Positions 50,266 to 61,762 are shown, counted from the first letter of the stretch. The stretch: DNA of 64,000 nucleotides from Promicromonospora sp. MEB111 (GCF_030209445.1 NZ_JARVSD010000011.1:62001-126000); one strand, 5' to 3'. Made by a program: numbers and translations. The notes: generated by a model from the letters alone, not told the origin.

Positions 50266-50514
50266 TCAGTCCTGGGCGCCCTTGATGAAGCTCACGGCGT
50301 CGCCGACGGTCGCGAGGTTCTTGACCTCCTCGTCCGGGATGCGAACCCCGAACTTGTCCTCGGCGTGCGTGACGATGGTCATCATCGACAGGGAGTCGAT
50401 GTCGAGGTCGTCCGTGAAGGACTTCTCGAGCAGGACGTCGGCCGTGTCGAGGCCCGTCTCCTCGGCGACGATCTCGGCGAGGCCCTCGAGGATCTCCTGG
50501 TCCGTGTTGGCCAT
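50266..50514 (-). CDS. acpP: acyl carrier protein
   Basis: 82 residues, with the phosphopantetheine-attachment Ser in DDLDIDSLSMMTIV and the conserved helix IVTHAEDKFGVRIPDEEV. It carries acyl chains for all Fab enzymes and lies between fabH and fabF as in Streptomyces. The 126-bp gap before it (50515-50640) contains no gene and may hold a promoter raising ACP expression; its own RBS is GGAAGT-like. Confidence 0.96.
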   Translation of the reverse strand: MANTDQEILEGLAEIVAEETGLDTADVLLEKSFTDDLDIDSLSMMTIVTHAEDKFGVRIPDEEVKNLATVGDAVSFIKGAQD

Positions 50515-50640
50515 GGGACTTCCTATCTTTCGTTAACGGTCACCGGCGCCGTCGGGCACCGGAGTCTTGCTGGTCAGATCTTGGCGCATCCTGCGACCGG
50601 AATGCACAACGGGCCGTCCTGCGACCCGGCCGCACCCTGG

Positions 50641-51642
50641 CTACGGCAGCACCACGACCTGTGCGGCGTAGACCAGGCCTGCGCCGAACCCGATCTGGAG
50701 GGCGAGGTCGCCGGACTTGGCCTGTCCCTCGGACAGGAGCCGCTCGGCGGCCAGCGGGATCGACGCCGCGGACGTGTTGCCGGTCTCGGCGATGTCCCGC
50801 GCGATCACCACGCTGTCGGGCAGGCCGAGCTGCTTCTTCATCTGGTCGATGATCCGCATGTTGGCCTGGTGCGGGATGAAGACCTTGATGTCCTCGGCCG
50901 TCACGCCCGCCTCGGCCATCGCCTTCTCGGCGATGGGCGCCATCTGGAAGCTCGCCCACTTGAACACCGTGGGGCCGTCCTGGCGCAGCGTGGGCCAGCC
51001 CAGCTCGGGGTTCTCGCGCAGCTCGGTCCAGGAGTGCGTCTGCCGGATCGCGGTGGCCTTGGAGCCGTCCGAGCCCCAGACCGTCGGGCCGATGCCCGGC
51101 GTGTCCGACGGGCCGACGATCGCGGCGCCCGCGCCGTCGCCCAGCAGGAAGGAGATGGAGCGGTCGGTCGGGTCGATGATCTCGCTGAGCTTCTCGGCGC
51201 CGATCACCAGCACGTGCCGGGCCAGGCCGGCCCGGACCAGGGCGTCCGCCTGGCCGATGCCGTACGCGTAGCCGGCGCAGGCCGCCGACACGTCGTAGGC
51301 TGCCGCGGGCGTCGCGCCGATGCGGTCGGCCAGGATCGCGGCCGCCGACGGCGTCATGTGCATGTGCGTGATCGTCGAGAGGATGATCGCGTCGATGTCG
51401 GCGCCGACGAGGCCCGCGGCCTCCAGCGCCTTCTTCGAGGCCGCCTCGGCCAGGTCGAGCACGTCCTTGTCGGCGCCCGCCCGACGGCGCGTGACGATGC
51501 CGGTGCGCTGGCGGATCCACTCGTCCGAGGAGTCGATGGGGCCCGCGATGTCGTCGTTCGTCACGACGAGCTCGCCACGCTCCGCGCCGATCGCGAGGAT
51601 CTTCGAGAACTGCGTGGGCTGGGCCTGCTGCAGGGTGGTCAC
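50641..51642 (-). CDS. fabH: 3-oxoacyl-ACP synthase III
   Basis: A 333-residue KAS III that starts fatty-acid synthesis by joining an acyl-CoA to malonyl-ACP. Cys in YDVSAACAGYAYGIG, His in FIPHQANMRIID and Asn in AETGNTSAASIPL form the triad. GTG 51642 overlaps the fabD stop as GTGA. In actinobacteria it favours branched primers; that is family knowledge, not visible here. Confidence 0.96.
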   Translation of the reverse strand: MTTLQQAQPTQFSKILAIGAERGELVVTNDDIAGPIDSSDEWIRQRTGIVTRRRAGADKDVLDLAEAASKKALEAAGLVGADIDAIILSTITHMHMTPSAAAILADRIGATPAAAYDVSAACAGYAYGIGQADALVRAGLARHVLVIGAEKLSEIIDPTDRSISFLLGDGAGAAIVGPSDTPGIGPTVWGSDGSKATAIRQTHSWTELRENPELGWPTLRQDGPTVFKWASFQMAPIAEKAMAEAGVTAEDIKVFIPHQANMRIIDQMKKQLGLPDSVVIARDIAETGNTSAASIPLAAERLLSEGQAKSGDLALQIGFGAGLVYAAQVVVLP

Positions 51643-52625
51643 TGGGCTGCTCCGGTCGCGCTCGTGCCGCTGGAAAGGGCGTTGCTGTGTGCCGCGATCA
51701 GCTCGCGGGCCGCGTCGAGGTCGGCGGGCGACTTGACGGCCACCGTCTCGACACCCTTCAGGCCGCGCTTGGCCAGGCCCGTCAGGACGCCGCCGGGGGC
51801 GAGCTCCAGCAGGCCCGTGACACCGCGCTCGGCGAGGTTCGTCATGATCAGGTCCCAGCGCACCGGGGCCGTGACCTGGCCCGCGATGTTGCGCAGCACG
51901 TCGGCGCCGGTCCCGTGACCGTGGGCGCCGCCGGTGTAGGCGGTCCCGTCCAGGTCGGCGAGGAAGGGCAGCGTCGGGTCGGCCGCGTCCCAGCCGAGGG
52001 CGACGGGCTCGAACTCCGCGCGCGCCGCGTCCATGAACGGCGTGTGGAACGCGCCCGCCACCTGCAGCGGGATCACGCGGGCGCGGGTCGGCGGGTTCTC
52101 CGCGAGCTTGGCGAGGTTCTCCAGCGCGCCGGCCGCGACGGTCTGGCCGGCGCCGTTCACGTTGGCGGGCCACAGGCCCGCGGCCTCGATCGCGGCGAGC
52201 ACCTCGTCCGGGTCGCCGCCCACGACGGCGCTCATGCCGGACGGCGCCGCTGCCGCGGCCGTGGCCATGGCGCGGGCGCGGCGTGCGACCAGGCCGGCCG
52301 CGCCGTCGTCGGACAGGGCGCCCGCCACCGCGGCGGCCGACAGCTCGCCGACCGAGTGGCCGGCGGTGACGTCCACGACGTCCGAGGCGGCACGGCCGTC
52401 GAGCAGGGCCCGCAGGGCGAGCAGGGAGGTGGTCACGATCAGCGGCTGGGCCACGGCGGTGTCGCGGATCGTGTCCGCGTCCGACGTCGTGCCGTGGGCC
52501 ACGAGGTCCAGGCCGGCGGCCTCGGAGGCCGCGGCGAGGCGTTGGTCGGTTCCGGGCAGCTCGAGCCAGTCGCTGAGCATCCCGGGGGTCTGAGAGCCCT
52601 GTCCAGGGCAGACGACGGCGAGCAC
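51639..52625 (-). CDS. fabD: malonyl-CoA:ACP transacylase
   Basis: 328 residues. It loads malonyl groups onto ACP. VCPGQGSQTPGM marks the N-terminus, the active Ser is in VTAGHSVGELSAAAVAG (GHSxGE), and the second His is in QVAGAFHTPFMDAA. The start is GTG 52625. It is the first gene of the cluster after the regulator; the 130-bp gap to fasR (52626-52755) probably contains the operon promoter. Coupled to fabH. Confidence 0.95.
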   Translation of the reverse strand: MLAVVCPGQGSQTPGMLSDWLELPGTDQRLAAASEAAGLDLVAHGTTSDADTIRDTAVAQPLIVTTSLLALRALLDGRAASDVVDVTAGHSVGELSAAAVAGALSDDGAAGLVARRARAMATAAAAAPSGMSAVVGGDPDEVLAAIEAAGLWPANVNGAGQTVAAGALENLAKLAENPPTRARVIPLQVAGAFHTPFMDAARAEFEPVALGWDAADPTLPFLADLDGTAYTGGAHGHGTGADVLRNIAGQVTAPVRWDLIMTNLAERGVTGLLELAPGGVLTGLAKRGLKGVETVAVKSPADLDAARELIAAHSNALSSGTSATGAAQ

Positions 52626-52755
52626 GCGTCCACTCTGCCAACCCGAGCCGCTCCCGGGACGTCGCGACCTGTACCAACCTGGTCGGGGGCCCTTGTCGGG
52701 AACCTACAAGGCATTCACCCTGGCCAGCAGTTAGTGGCCCAGGTCTCCCGCCGGC

Positions 52756-54054
52756 TCAGCCCCGGCCGAGCTGGCCCAGCGCCAGCGCCACCTGCAGCAC
52801 GAACGACTCGCGGGCGTCGAGCGGGTCCCAGCCCGTGATCTCGGAGACCTTGCGCAGGCGGTAGCGCACCGTGTTGGGGTGAACGTACAGATGACGGGCG
52901 GCGGCCTCCAGGGACCGGCCCGTGCCGAGGTAGGCCGAGAGGGTCTCCAGCACGGCGCCGCCGGCGTCCTGCAGCGGGGTGAACGCCTGGGCGATGAGCG
53001 TGGCGCGGGCGGTGTAGTCGCCGGTCAGCACGCGCTCGGGCAGCAGGTCGTCCGCCATGACCGGGCGGGGCGCCTGGGGCCACGCCGGCGCGGCCGTGAG
53101 GCCGGCGAGCGCGGAGCGGGCCGATCGCGGGGCGTCGGTCAGGCTGGGCACCTGGGTGCCGATCACCACGGGCCCCGTGCCGAACCGGGACATCAGCGCC
53201 GTCGCGGCGGCCACCAGGTCGCCCTCGCCGCCGAGCACGAGCACGAGCCGGTCGCCGTGGATGCCGACGAGGGCGTCGCCCGCGGCGCGGCGGGCCACCC
53301 GGCGGATCTCGGCGGTGCGGATCTCGTCGAGCTCCTCGGTCGCGAGCCCCACGACCACGAGCGCGTTGCCCCGGCCGCTCCAGCCGAGGGCCGAGATGCG
53401 GGAGCGCAGCGAGTCGTCGCCGTCGCCGCGCACCAGGGCGTCGACCACGAGCGCCTCCAGGCGGGCGTCCCAGGCGCCGCGCCACTCGGCGGCGCGGGCG
53501 TAGACCTCGGCCGCGGAGAACGCGACCTCGCGGGAGTAGCGCAGCACCGCCTCGCGCAGGTCGCGCTCGCCGCCGGGAGCGGCGATCCGGTCGGAGTGCG
53601 TCTCGACGACGTCGACCACCACGCGCACGAGCTGCAGCGTGTGCTGCAGGGAGATGGAGCGGGTCAGCTCGGTGGGCGCCGCGGCGAAGATCTCGCTGAC
53701 GCCGTGCGGCGGCCGGTTGGGGTCCGTGAACCAGGACGTGAACGCGTTGATGCCGGCCTGGGCCACGAGGCCCACGTACGAGCGGTCCTCCGCGGGCAGC
53801 TCGCGGTACCAGCTGAGGTCCTCGTCGAGCCGGCGCATCGCCGCGGCCGTGAGCACGCCGCTGGCCTCGCGGACGCGCTGGAGGTTCATCGGGAAGCCGG
53901 CGGGGTCCAGACCGGCGTCGGGCTCCGGGGTGCCCTCGGGGCCGGCCCCGGGTGCCTGACCAGTGTCCTGGTCCGCGCTGCGGTCGGTCGCTTGCCCGGC
54001 CTCCCGGTCGGTCTTCTGGGCGCTGCCTCGAGCGGCCCGTCGCGTAGCTGGCAC
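52756..54054 (-). CDS. fasR: FasR-like PucR/CdaR-family regulator of fatty-acid synthesis
   Basis: 432 residues from GTG 54054. A variable charged N-terminus precedes a GGDEF-like/CdaR central domain (DALVGIHGDRLVLVLGGEGD). The C-terminal PucR HTH (TLSAYLGTGRSLEAAARHLY, VHPNTVRYRLRKVSEITGWD) binds DNA. A regulator of this type lies directly before fabD in Streptomyces (FasR), where it activates the fab genes; the synteny here is the same. A TTGTGG-N5-CCACAA inverted repeat sits just upstream. Its start is uncertain because the longer frame reaches 54168. Confidence 0.88.
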   Translation of the reverse strand: MPATRRAARGSAQKTDREAGQATDRSADQDTGQAPGAGPEGTPEPDAGLDPAGFPMNLQRVREASGVLTAAAMRRLDEDLSWYRELPAEDRSYVGLVAQAGINAFTSWFTDPNRPPHGVSEIFAAAPTELTRSISLQHTLQLVRVVVDVVETHSDRIAAPGGERDLREAVLRYSREVAFSAAEVYARAAEWRGAWDARLEALVVDALVRGDGDDSLRSRISALGWSGRGNALVVVGLATEELDEIRTAEIRRVARRAAGDALVGIHGDRLVLVLGGEGDLVAAATALMSRFGTGPVVIGTQVPSLTDAPRSARSALAGLTAAPAWPQAPRPVMADDLLPERVLTGDYTARATLIAQAFTPLQDAGGAVLETLSAYLGTGRSLEAAARHLYVHPNTVRYRLRKVSEITGWDPLDARESFVLQVALALGQLGRG

Positions 54055-54076
54055 CCCGGCAGCATACGAGCCCGAG

Positions 54077-54093
54077 TTGTGGGGAGTCCACAA
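54077..54093. promoter_or_regulatory. inverted repeat upstream of fasR
   Basis: TTGTGG-N5-CCACAA, perfect 6-bp arms, in the 99-bp divergent gap between fasR and the TPR-like gene. Candidate autoregulatory or shared operator. Confidence 0.5.
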
Positions 54094-54153
54094 ACGGACT
54101 TTCGCGACAGTGCTATTCCAGTGAGTGCGGGTGAGAAACTGTAGGGTCGAGGC

Positions 54154-54843
54154 ATGGCCCTGATGCACCGGCTCCGTCGCCTCATCCGTCGGCCCTTGTC
54201 TGCGTCCACGGTCGGGGCTCGCCGGCCGTCACCGTCGGCACCCCGACGTGGGGACGTGGGACACGAGGACGCGCTACGAGCGCAGCTGACCGACGATCCC
54301 AACAACGAGGAGGCGTTCGCCGCCCTGGCGGAGATCGTCCGCCGGCGGGCCGCCGAGGACCCGACGCTGGAGGACCCGCTGCGGGACTCCGACGAGATCC
54401 CGGAGTCGAAGCAGCGCGAGGCCGATCTCGCGGTCTGGTCCCTCGCGGAGGAGCTGGCCGGGCACCCGCGGGGCTGGTACCCGCTGATCGAGCTGGGCCG
54501 GCTGTCGCTGGCCGACGACCCGGAGGGCGCTGTCCGCCGGTTCATCACCGCCGCCGAGCGGGACCCGGACGGCAACGCCCTGGCCGAGGGCCTGGCGATC
54601 CTGCGCGACAACGGGATGCCGGTCGAGGCCCTGGGTCTGGGTGTGGGGCACTGGCGGGTGCGGGAGCACTCGCCCGTCGTCGGCAAGCACCTCGTGCTCG
54701 CGGCGCTGGAGGCCGACCGGGTGTTCGAGGCGAAGCAGCACCTGCGCGCCCTGGACCTGCACCCGGACACCAAGGCGGTCAAGCCGCTGCAGGAGGAGCT
54801 GGCGAAGGCGATCGCGGAGGCCGAGCGGCGGAAGCCGGCCTGA
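54154..54843 (+). CDS. TPR-like conserved hypothetical protein
   Basis: 229 residues. After a basic leader (MHRLRRLIRRPLSASTVG) the protein is all-helical with TPR-like repeats: DDPNNEEAFAALAEIVRRRA, YPLIELGRLSLADDPEGAVR, AERDPDGNALAEGLAILRDN and DRVFEAKQHLRALDLHPDTK. The family is conserved near aceE and fasR in actinobacteria but uncharacterised; a scaffold role is possible. It is divergent from fasR and converges on aceE, with a strong terminator between. Confidence 0.8.
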   Translation: MALMHRLRRLIRRPLSASTVGARRPSPSAPRRGDVGHEDALRAQLTDDPNNEEAFAALAEIVRRRAAEDPTLEDPLRDSDEIPESKQREADLAVWSLAEELAGHPRGWYPLIELGRLSLADDPEGAVRRFITAAERDPDGNALAEGLAILRDNGMPVEALGLGVGHWRVREHSPVVGKHLVLAALEADRVFEAKQHLRALDLHPDTKAVKPLQEELAKAIAEAERRKPA

Positions 54844-54883
54844 CCGCGCGGAACGCGCTCGGAACACGCGCGGGACACAGAGA

Positions 54884-54921
54884 GAGCTGCGGCGCACCGG
54901 TGGACCGGTGCGCCGCAGCTC
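54884..54921. terminator. bidirectional hairpin terminator
   Basis: Perfect 18-bp arms 54884-54901 and 54904-54921, 2-nt loop, between the convergent TPR-like gene (stop 54843) and aceE (stop 54938). Confidence 0.88.
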
Positions 54922-54937
54922 GTCTGCTACCCGAGGG

Positions 54938-57703
<2,766 letters not shown>

Positions 57704-58138
57704 CAGCAACCTCTCTCGGTGTCGCGCGGCGCGGTCGCGGTTCGCGCTCCCCGCCGCCTCGTCAGGACCCGTCGCGTCGGCAGCGTCGCCACAGCTGGGG
57801 TTGCGGCTGTGCACGCCCACGCACAGGTGGTCTATCTATTCTGTCCCCTCACAGCCTCCGTCCACACCATAGGGCGGTCAAGAGCGCGTGATCTGCGTTA
57901 CGTCTGTGGCGGTTCGCACCAGTATTGATACCCGGTATCGCAATATTGAGACTGAGTGCATGACCAGGGCGTTGCCGAGGTCGGATCGAATCATCAAAAA
58001 GGCACCACACGTCCTGGTTGCGAGGCATGGCCGGGGTGCGTGCACTACCTTTGGCGACGGAGGGCCCGACGGCGGGCCGACAGAAGATGGACGCGACCCG
58101 GCAACCAGTGCCGGACAGAGAGAGGAACGATCAACCAA
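57704..58138. promoter_or_regulatory. divergent aceE/DUF3052 intergenic region with palindrome
   Basis: 435 bp without a supported gene. The part 57830-57960 is AT-rich. It contains the perfect palindrome GATACC-C-GGTATC at 57927-57939 nested in TATTG...CAATA (57923-57945), followed by CAATATTG at 57941-57948. This is a good candidate operator for a dimeric regulator controlling aceE, the DUF3052 gene or both. Confidence 0.55.
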
Positions 58139-58546
58139 GTGAGCACGGACACCCAGGGCGCGGGGCGCCTCGGCTTCGAGGCCGGCCAGGTCGTGCAGGA
58201 GTTCGGCTGGGGAGACGACGTCGACGAAGCGCTCCGCGCCGAGATCGAGAAGATCATCGGCAGCGAGCTGGAGGACGAGGACTTCGGTGACGTCACCGAC
58301 GGCGTCATCCTCTGGTGGCGCGACGACGACGGCGACCTCACCGATGCACTGGTCGACGTGCAGACCGTCCTCGACGACGGCGGCCTGATCTGGATCTTCA
58401 CGCCCAAGCCCGGGCGCGACGGCGAGGTGGGCCACGGTGACATCCAGGAGGCGGCCACCACCGCCGGCCTGCAGACCACGAGCACCTTCGCCATCGCGGA
58501 GGACTGGTCGGCCACGAAGCTCGGCTACCGGGGCCGGGGCAAGTAG
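58139..58546 (+). CDS. DUF3052 family protein
   Basis: 135 residues of the actinobacterial DUF3052: LGFEAGQVVQEFGWGDDVDE, LRAEIEKIIGSELEDEDFGD, VILWWRDDDGDLTDALVDVQ, LDDGGLIWIFTPKPGRDGEV and TTSTFAIAEDWSATKLG. Function unknown, acidic and cytosolic. GTG 58139 has AGAGAGGAAC upstream. It is followed after 6 bp by the peroxiredoxin gene, so the two form an operon. Confidence 0.9.
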   Translation: MSTDTQGAGRLGFEAGQVVQEFGWGDDVDEALRAEIEKIIGSELEDEDFGDVTDGVILWWRDDDGDLTDALVDVQTVLDDGGLIWIFTPKPGRDGEVGHGDIQEAATTAGLQTTSTFAIAEDWSATKLGYRGRGK

Positions 58547-58552
58547 CCGGTC

Positions 58553-59041
58553 ATGACCGAGCTCTCCGGCGCGCCCGCTGCGACGGTGGCGCTGAAGCCG
58601 GGTGACCCCGCACCCGACTTCACGCTCCCCGACACCCACGGCACCCCGACCACGCTGTCCGACCTGCGTGGCACGCCGGTGCTGGTGGTCTTCGTGCCGT
58701 TCGCCTTCTCCGGCACCTGCACCGGCGAGCTGTGCGAGCTGCGCGACAACATCGAGGACTTCGAGACCGCCGGCGTGCGGCTGTTCGTGATCTCGACCGA
58801 CGCGGTGTTCACGCTCAAGGCGTGGCAGGCCGCGGAGGGCTACCAGTTCGACCTCCTCTCGGACTTCTGGCCGCACGGCGATGTCGCGCGCGCCTACGGC
58901 GTGTTCGACGATGGTTCGGGCATCGCGCTGCGCGGGTCGTTCCTGATCGATGCCGACGGGATCGTCCGGTGGACCGTGGTCAACCCGCGCGGACAGGCGC
59001 GTGACCTGGAGGACTACCGCCGGGCGGTCGAGGAGATCTGA
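58553..59041 (+). CDS. AhpE-like peroxiredoxin
   Basis: A 162-residue peroxiredoxin. The peroxidatic Cys is in VPFAFSGTCTGELCELRDN (TCTGE variant of the PxxxTxxC site), preceded by DPAPDFTLPDTHGTPTTLSDL. Later family blocks are SDFWPHGDVARAYGVFDD and RGSFLIDADGIVRWTVVN. A second Cys in GELCEL is unlikely to be resolving, so it resembles the one-Cys AhpE group. It reduces peroxides. It is coupled to the DUF3052 gene. Confidence 0.91.
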   Translation: MTELSGAPAATVALKPGDPAPDFTLPDTHGTPTTLSDLRGTPVLVVFVPFAFSGTCTGELCELRDNIEDFETAGVRLFVISTDAVFTLKAWQAAEGYQFDLLSDFWPHGDVARAYGVFDDGSGIALRGSFLIDADGIVRWTVVNPRGQARDLEDYRRAVEEI

Positions 59042-59134
59042 CCCCTCCCCGGCCGGTAAATCTGACCAGGTCCGGGGCGCGGGGCAGGTATTGTTGTCCG
59101 CTGCTGGTCTTGTGCTGCCGAGGCAGTGCTGCCG

Positions 59135-59208
59135 GGGCTCGTAGCTCAGTTGGTTAGAGCGCCACGTTTACACCGTGGATGTCGGGGGTTCGAATCCCTC
59201 CGGGCCCA
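59135..59208 (+). tRNA. tRNA-Val (TAC)
   Basis: A 74-nt cloverleaf: acceptor GGGCTCG/CGGGCCC (with a T-G pair), D-arm GCTC...GAGC, anticodon stem CCACG/CGTGG with loop TTTACAC (anticodon TAC), T-arm GGGGG-TTCGAAT-CCCTC, discriminator A followed by CCT, so CCA is not fully encoded. Confidence 0.95.
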
Positions 59209-59267
59209 CCTACCGCTCCTTCTTGGGGCGTGACCTGCGGCGACACCGCCGTCGTCCAGCCGCTCGT

Positions 59268-59630
59268 TCAGACGGCGAACAGCAGGGCCGCGCTGATCAG
59301 GACGACGACGGCCGTGGCGAAGTGGATCCCGAACGCCACCGCCTTGCGCCCGCCGTGCCGCAGGACGATCACGGTGTCCCCGAGTGGCGCTACCGCGACG
59401 GCGAGCATGAACCAGCCCGCGGCGTGCGCCCCGGCGAACGCGAGCAGCGTCAGCCCCACGATCCCGAACGTGGCGTCCCGCAGGCCCTTGATCTCGAGGT
59501 AGGCCCGGTCCTGCGTGGCCGGGACGCCGTAGCCGGCCGCGGCGGCAAAGGGGCTGAGTAGGAACCGCGCCCCGATGAAGAGGATGAACAGGTTGAGGAC
59601 CACGGCCAGGGCGTATGCGACGACGGTCAT
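59268..59630 (-). CDS. DUF4267 family membrane protein
   Basis: 120 residues with four helices: VAYALAVVLNLFILFIGARF, RDATFGIVGLTLLAFAGAH, GWFMLAVAVAPLGDTVIVLR and FATAVVVLISAALLFAV. The block YLEIKGLRDATFG is typical of DUF4267 (the small DoxX-like group). ATG 59630 has AGGAGACC upstream. It is divergent from the TetR gene and shares its operators, so it is the likely target of that repressor. Confidence 0.83.
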   Translation of the reverse strand: MTVVAYALAVVLNLFILFIGARFLLSPFAAAAGYGVPATQDRAYLEIKGLRDATFGIVGLTLLAFAGAHAAGWFMLAVAVAPLGDTVIVLRHGGRKAVAFGIHFATAVVVLISAALLFAV

Positions 59631-59643
59631 GTCAGGTCTCCTT

Positions 59644-59707
59644 GCTAGCGCTGATAGCTGATATAGCAACGCTAGCAGAGCGGAGACAGATTTCCTAGCA
59701 GTGCTAG
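59644..59707. promoter_or_regulatory. TetR operators between divergent DUF4267 and TetR genes
   Basis: The perfect palindrome CTAGCA-G-TGCTAG is at 59695-59707, 9 bp before the TetR ATG. On the other side, GCTAGCG (59644-59650) and CGCTAGC (59670-59676) form a spaced inverted repeat, with TTGCTA...TAGCAA nested in it. The shared GCTAG core suggests one TetR controls both directions. Confidence 0.75.
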
Positions 59708-59716
59708 AATCAGCGC

Positions 59717-60298
59717 ATGGCAACAGGGACGCGCCGCGAGCGCGAGCGGGCTCAGCGCGAGGAACTGATCGTCCGGGCCGCACGTGAGCTGGCCGAGGCG
59801 GAGGGCTGGGAAGCGGTCACGACCCGCCGGCTCGCCGCCGAGATCGAGTACAGCCAGCCCGTCCTGTACAGCCACTTCAAGGGCAAGGACGCCATCATGA
59901 CGGCGGTGGCCGCCGAGGGGTTCGGTGAGCTGGCGAAGGAAGTGCGTGCCGCGCGCACGGCCGCCACCGGCGCGTCCGAGGCCCTGGCCGCGGTCGCGGC
60001 GGCCTACACGGACTTCGCCCGGAAGCGCCCGGCGCTCTACGACGCGATGTTCACCCACACCGTCGAGGTGCAGTTCGCCAGCGAGGACGGCCCGGCCTAC
60101 CTCCGCGAGGGGTTCGGCGAGCTGCTCGCGGCGGTCGAGCCGCTGGCCGGCGATGACGATCCCGGCGTCCTCACCGAGACCTTCTGGGCGAGCCTGCACG
60201 GCCTGGCGATGCTCGAGCGCAGCGGGCGGCTTCCGGCGGCCTGGCACGACGAGCGGCTGGGGCTGCTGATCGGGCGGTTCGCGGTGGGGAAGGGCTGA
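59717..60298 (+). CDS. TetR-family transcriptional regulator
   Basis: 193 residues. The N-terminal HTH is RAARELAEAEGWEAVTTRRL followed by AAEIEYSQPVLYSHFKGKDA. The C-terminal ligand domain matches the WHG type (FWASLHGLAMLERSGRLP). It probably represses itself and the divergent DUF4267 gene through the GCTAG-containing palindromes. The ligand is unknown. Confidence 0.92.
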   Translation: MATGTRRERERAQREELIVRAARELAEAEGWEAVTTRRLAAEIEYSQPVLYSHFKGKDAIMTAVAAEGFGELAKEVRAARTAATGASEALAAVAAAYTDFARKRPALYDAMFTHTVEVQFASEDGPAYLREGFGELLAAVEPLAGDDDPGVLTETFWASLHGLAMLERSGRLPAAWHDERLGLLIGRFAVGKG

Positions 60299-60363
60299 CC
60301 TGCGGGCTCAGGTTCGTCTAGCCTGCTGCGCGAGCTGCGGCGTCTTCCTTGGCGCAGTGACGC

Positions 60364-61221
60364 ATGGTCTACCGAAGGGATCGTCCGGCTGCCGTGGGAT
60401 CAGACCTACCGAACGACATGGGTTTCGACGGCGGCGGTCGTGATGTCCTCGTGTTCGCACCCGGCCTCCGGGAGCGGTCACCATTGGCACGGGCCGCGTG
60501 GTGGCGGGGCCTCCTGCCGGACGCACCGCGCTCGGGCGACCGCGTGCACTACTACGGCGGTCCGTTGTACGCGGACACCGTCCTCGATGACCTGGGGGTC
60601 GGACTGCTCGAGCCCGCTGACACGTGGCTGACGTCGCTGCCCCGCGAGCTCCTGAATCGGGCGGCGCGCCTCTGCTCGCTTGCCGAAGCCTGGGGTCTCG
60701 ATAAGCGGGCGTTCGTGAAGCCGCCTACGTCCAAGGCGTTCGTGGCGCGGGTCTACGACGACGGTTCGGACCTGCTCGCCTCGACCGCGCACCTGTCGCC
60801 GGAGACGTTGGTGCAGGTTGCACAGGTCGTGGAGTTCGCTGCCGAGTACCGCCTGTTTCTTCTGGGCGGGCGGATCCACGCCAGCTCGCGCTACCTGACG
60901 TGGGGTCGGCTTGATCCTGGTTGGTTGGAGGGTTCACCGCACGAAGGGCGCGTGCATGACTTCGTCGCCACGCTGGGGCGACTGGCCGGCGACTCGTTGC
61001 CGAGTGCGGTCGTGCTGGACGTCGGGCTGCACGGGCCGGCCGATGATCCCGAGCGGCACGTCAGTGTGGTCGAGGCGAACATGGCCTGGTTCTCCCAGCC
61101 CTATCACGCCGATCTTGACCGGGTGCTCGACGTCGTTCTTCGCGCCGCAGGTCCGCTGAGCGCGGTCTCGGAACGTGACCGGCCGTTTGTCCGTCAGCCG
61201 GTGAAAGTTGCCGACGGCTGA
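60364..61221 (+). CDS. ATP-grasp domain protein (DUF4343/R2K-like)
   Basis: 285 residues. HYYGGPLYADTVLDDLGVGL is the N-terminal domain. The ATP-binding part has RAFVKPPTSKAFVARVY (Lys), VVEFAAEYRLFLLGGRIHAS (hinge region) and VSVVEANMAWFSQPYHAD (metal-binding EAN). These are the marks of small R2K-type ATP-grasp ligases of unknown substrate, often peptide or amino-acid ligating. The start codon is uncertain: ATG 60364 lacks a clear RBS and ATG 60418 (MGFDGGGRDVLVFAPG) is a good alternative. Confidence 0.8.
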   Translation: MVYRRDRPAAVGSDLPNDMGFDGGGRDVLVFAPGLRERSPLARAAWWRGLLPDAPRSGDRVHYYGGPLYADTVLDDLGVGLLEPADTWLTSLPRELLNRAARLCSLAEAWGLDKRAFVKPPTSKAFVARVYDDGSDLLASTAHLSPETLVQVAQVVEFAAEYRLFLLGGRIHASSRYLTWGRLDPGWLEGSPHEGRVHDFVATLGRLAGDSLPSAVVLDVGLHGPADDPERHVSVVEANMAWFSQPYHADLDRVLDVVLRAAGPLSAVSERDRPFVRQPVKVADG

Positions 61222-61234
61222 CAGTGACGCTCTG

Positions 61235-61732
61235 TCACGGGAATTCCTCTCGGGCGAACGCGAACGGCATCGTCTCGTCCGGATCGACGATCCAAGGCTC
61301 CGGGTACGGGGCGTGGCATCCGGTACAGCGAGCGATCAATGGGCTGACGCCAGGCATGGTCAAGATGGCACGCGCGTCGGTGGGCAGCCCTCGCAGGACA
61401 TAGCCGTTGGCCGTCGTCTCGATCCCTGGCCATGCGGGTGCGCACCGGCAAGGGCCGTCGGCGGCGAACGGCGAGCCGTCTGGATTCGTGGTCGTGTCCT
61501 TGAGTATCGCCACGAGGTTCTTGCGCACCTTCCTGCCGTACTTCGACAGCCCGGCCTTGCGTGCGGCGGCTCGTTCGGCCCACCAGGTTCCCAGGAACAA
61601 CGGTTCTCCCGATTGCGGCGTACGCGGAAGCCTCGTGGCACGGGTGCTGCTGCGCGCCGGCTGGGCCTGCACGGAGGGTAGCGGGTTCGTTGCTACGGAG
61701 CCGTCAGACCGCTCGGATCCCGTGTCGGGCAC
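61235..61732 (-). CDS. hypothetical protein with two Cys pairs
   Basis: 165 residues if started at GTG 61732; the true start could be further in, since the first ~45 residues are low-complexity Arg/Ser/Pro. The second half looks coherent: LFLGTWWAERAAARKAGLSK, KVRKNLVAILKDTTTNPDGS, GPCRCAPAWPGIETT, MPGVSPLIARCTGCHAPYPE and WIVDPDETMPFAFAREEF. CRC and CTGC could bind zinc. I do not recognise the family. Codon third positions are GC-rich, supporting coding. Confidence 0.42.
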   Translation of the reverse strand: MPDTGSERSDGSVATNPLPSVQAQPARSSTRATRLPRTPQSGEPLFLGTWWAERAAARKAGLSKYGRKVRKNLVAILKDTTTNPDGSPFAADGPCRCAPAWPGIETTANGYVLRGLPTDARAILTMPGVSPLIARCTGCHAPYPEPWIVDPDETMPFAFAREEFP

Positions 61733-61762
61733 CGTGCTGCTCGCATGCGTAACGTGAAAGAC

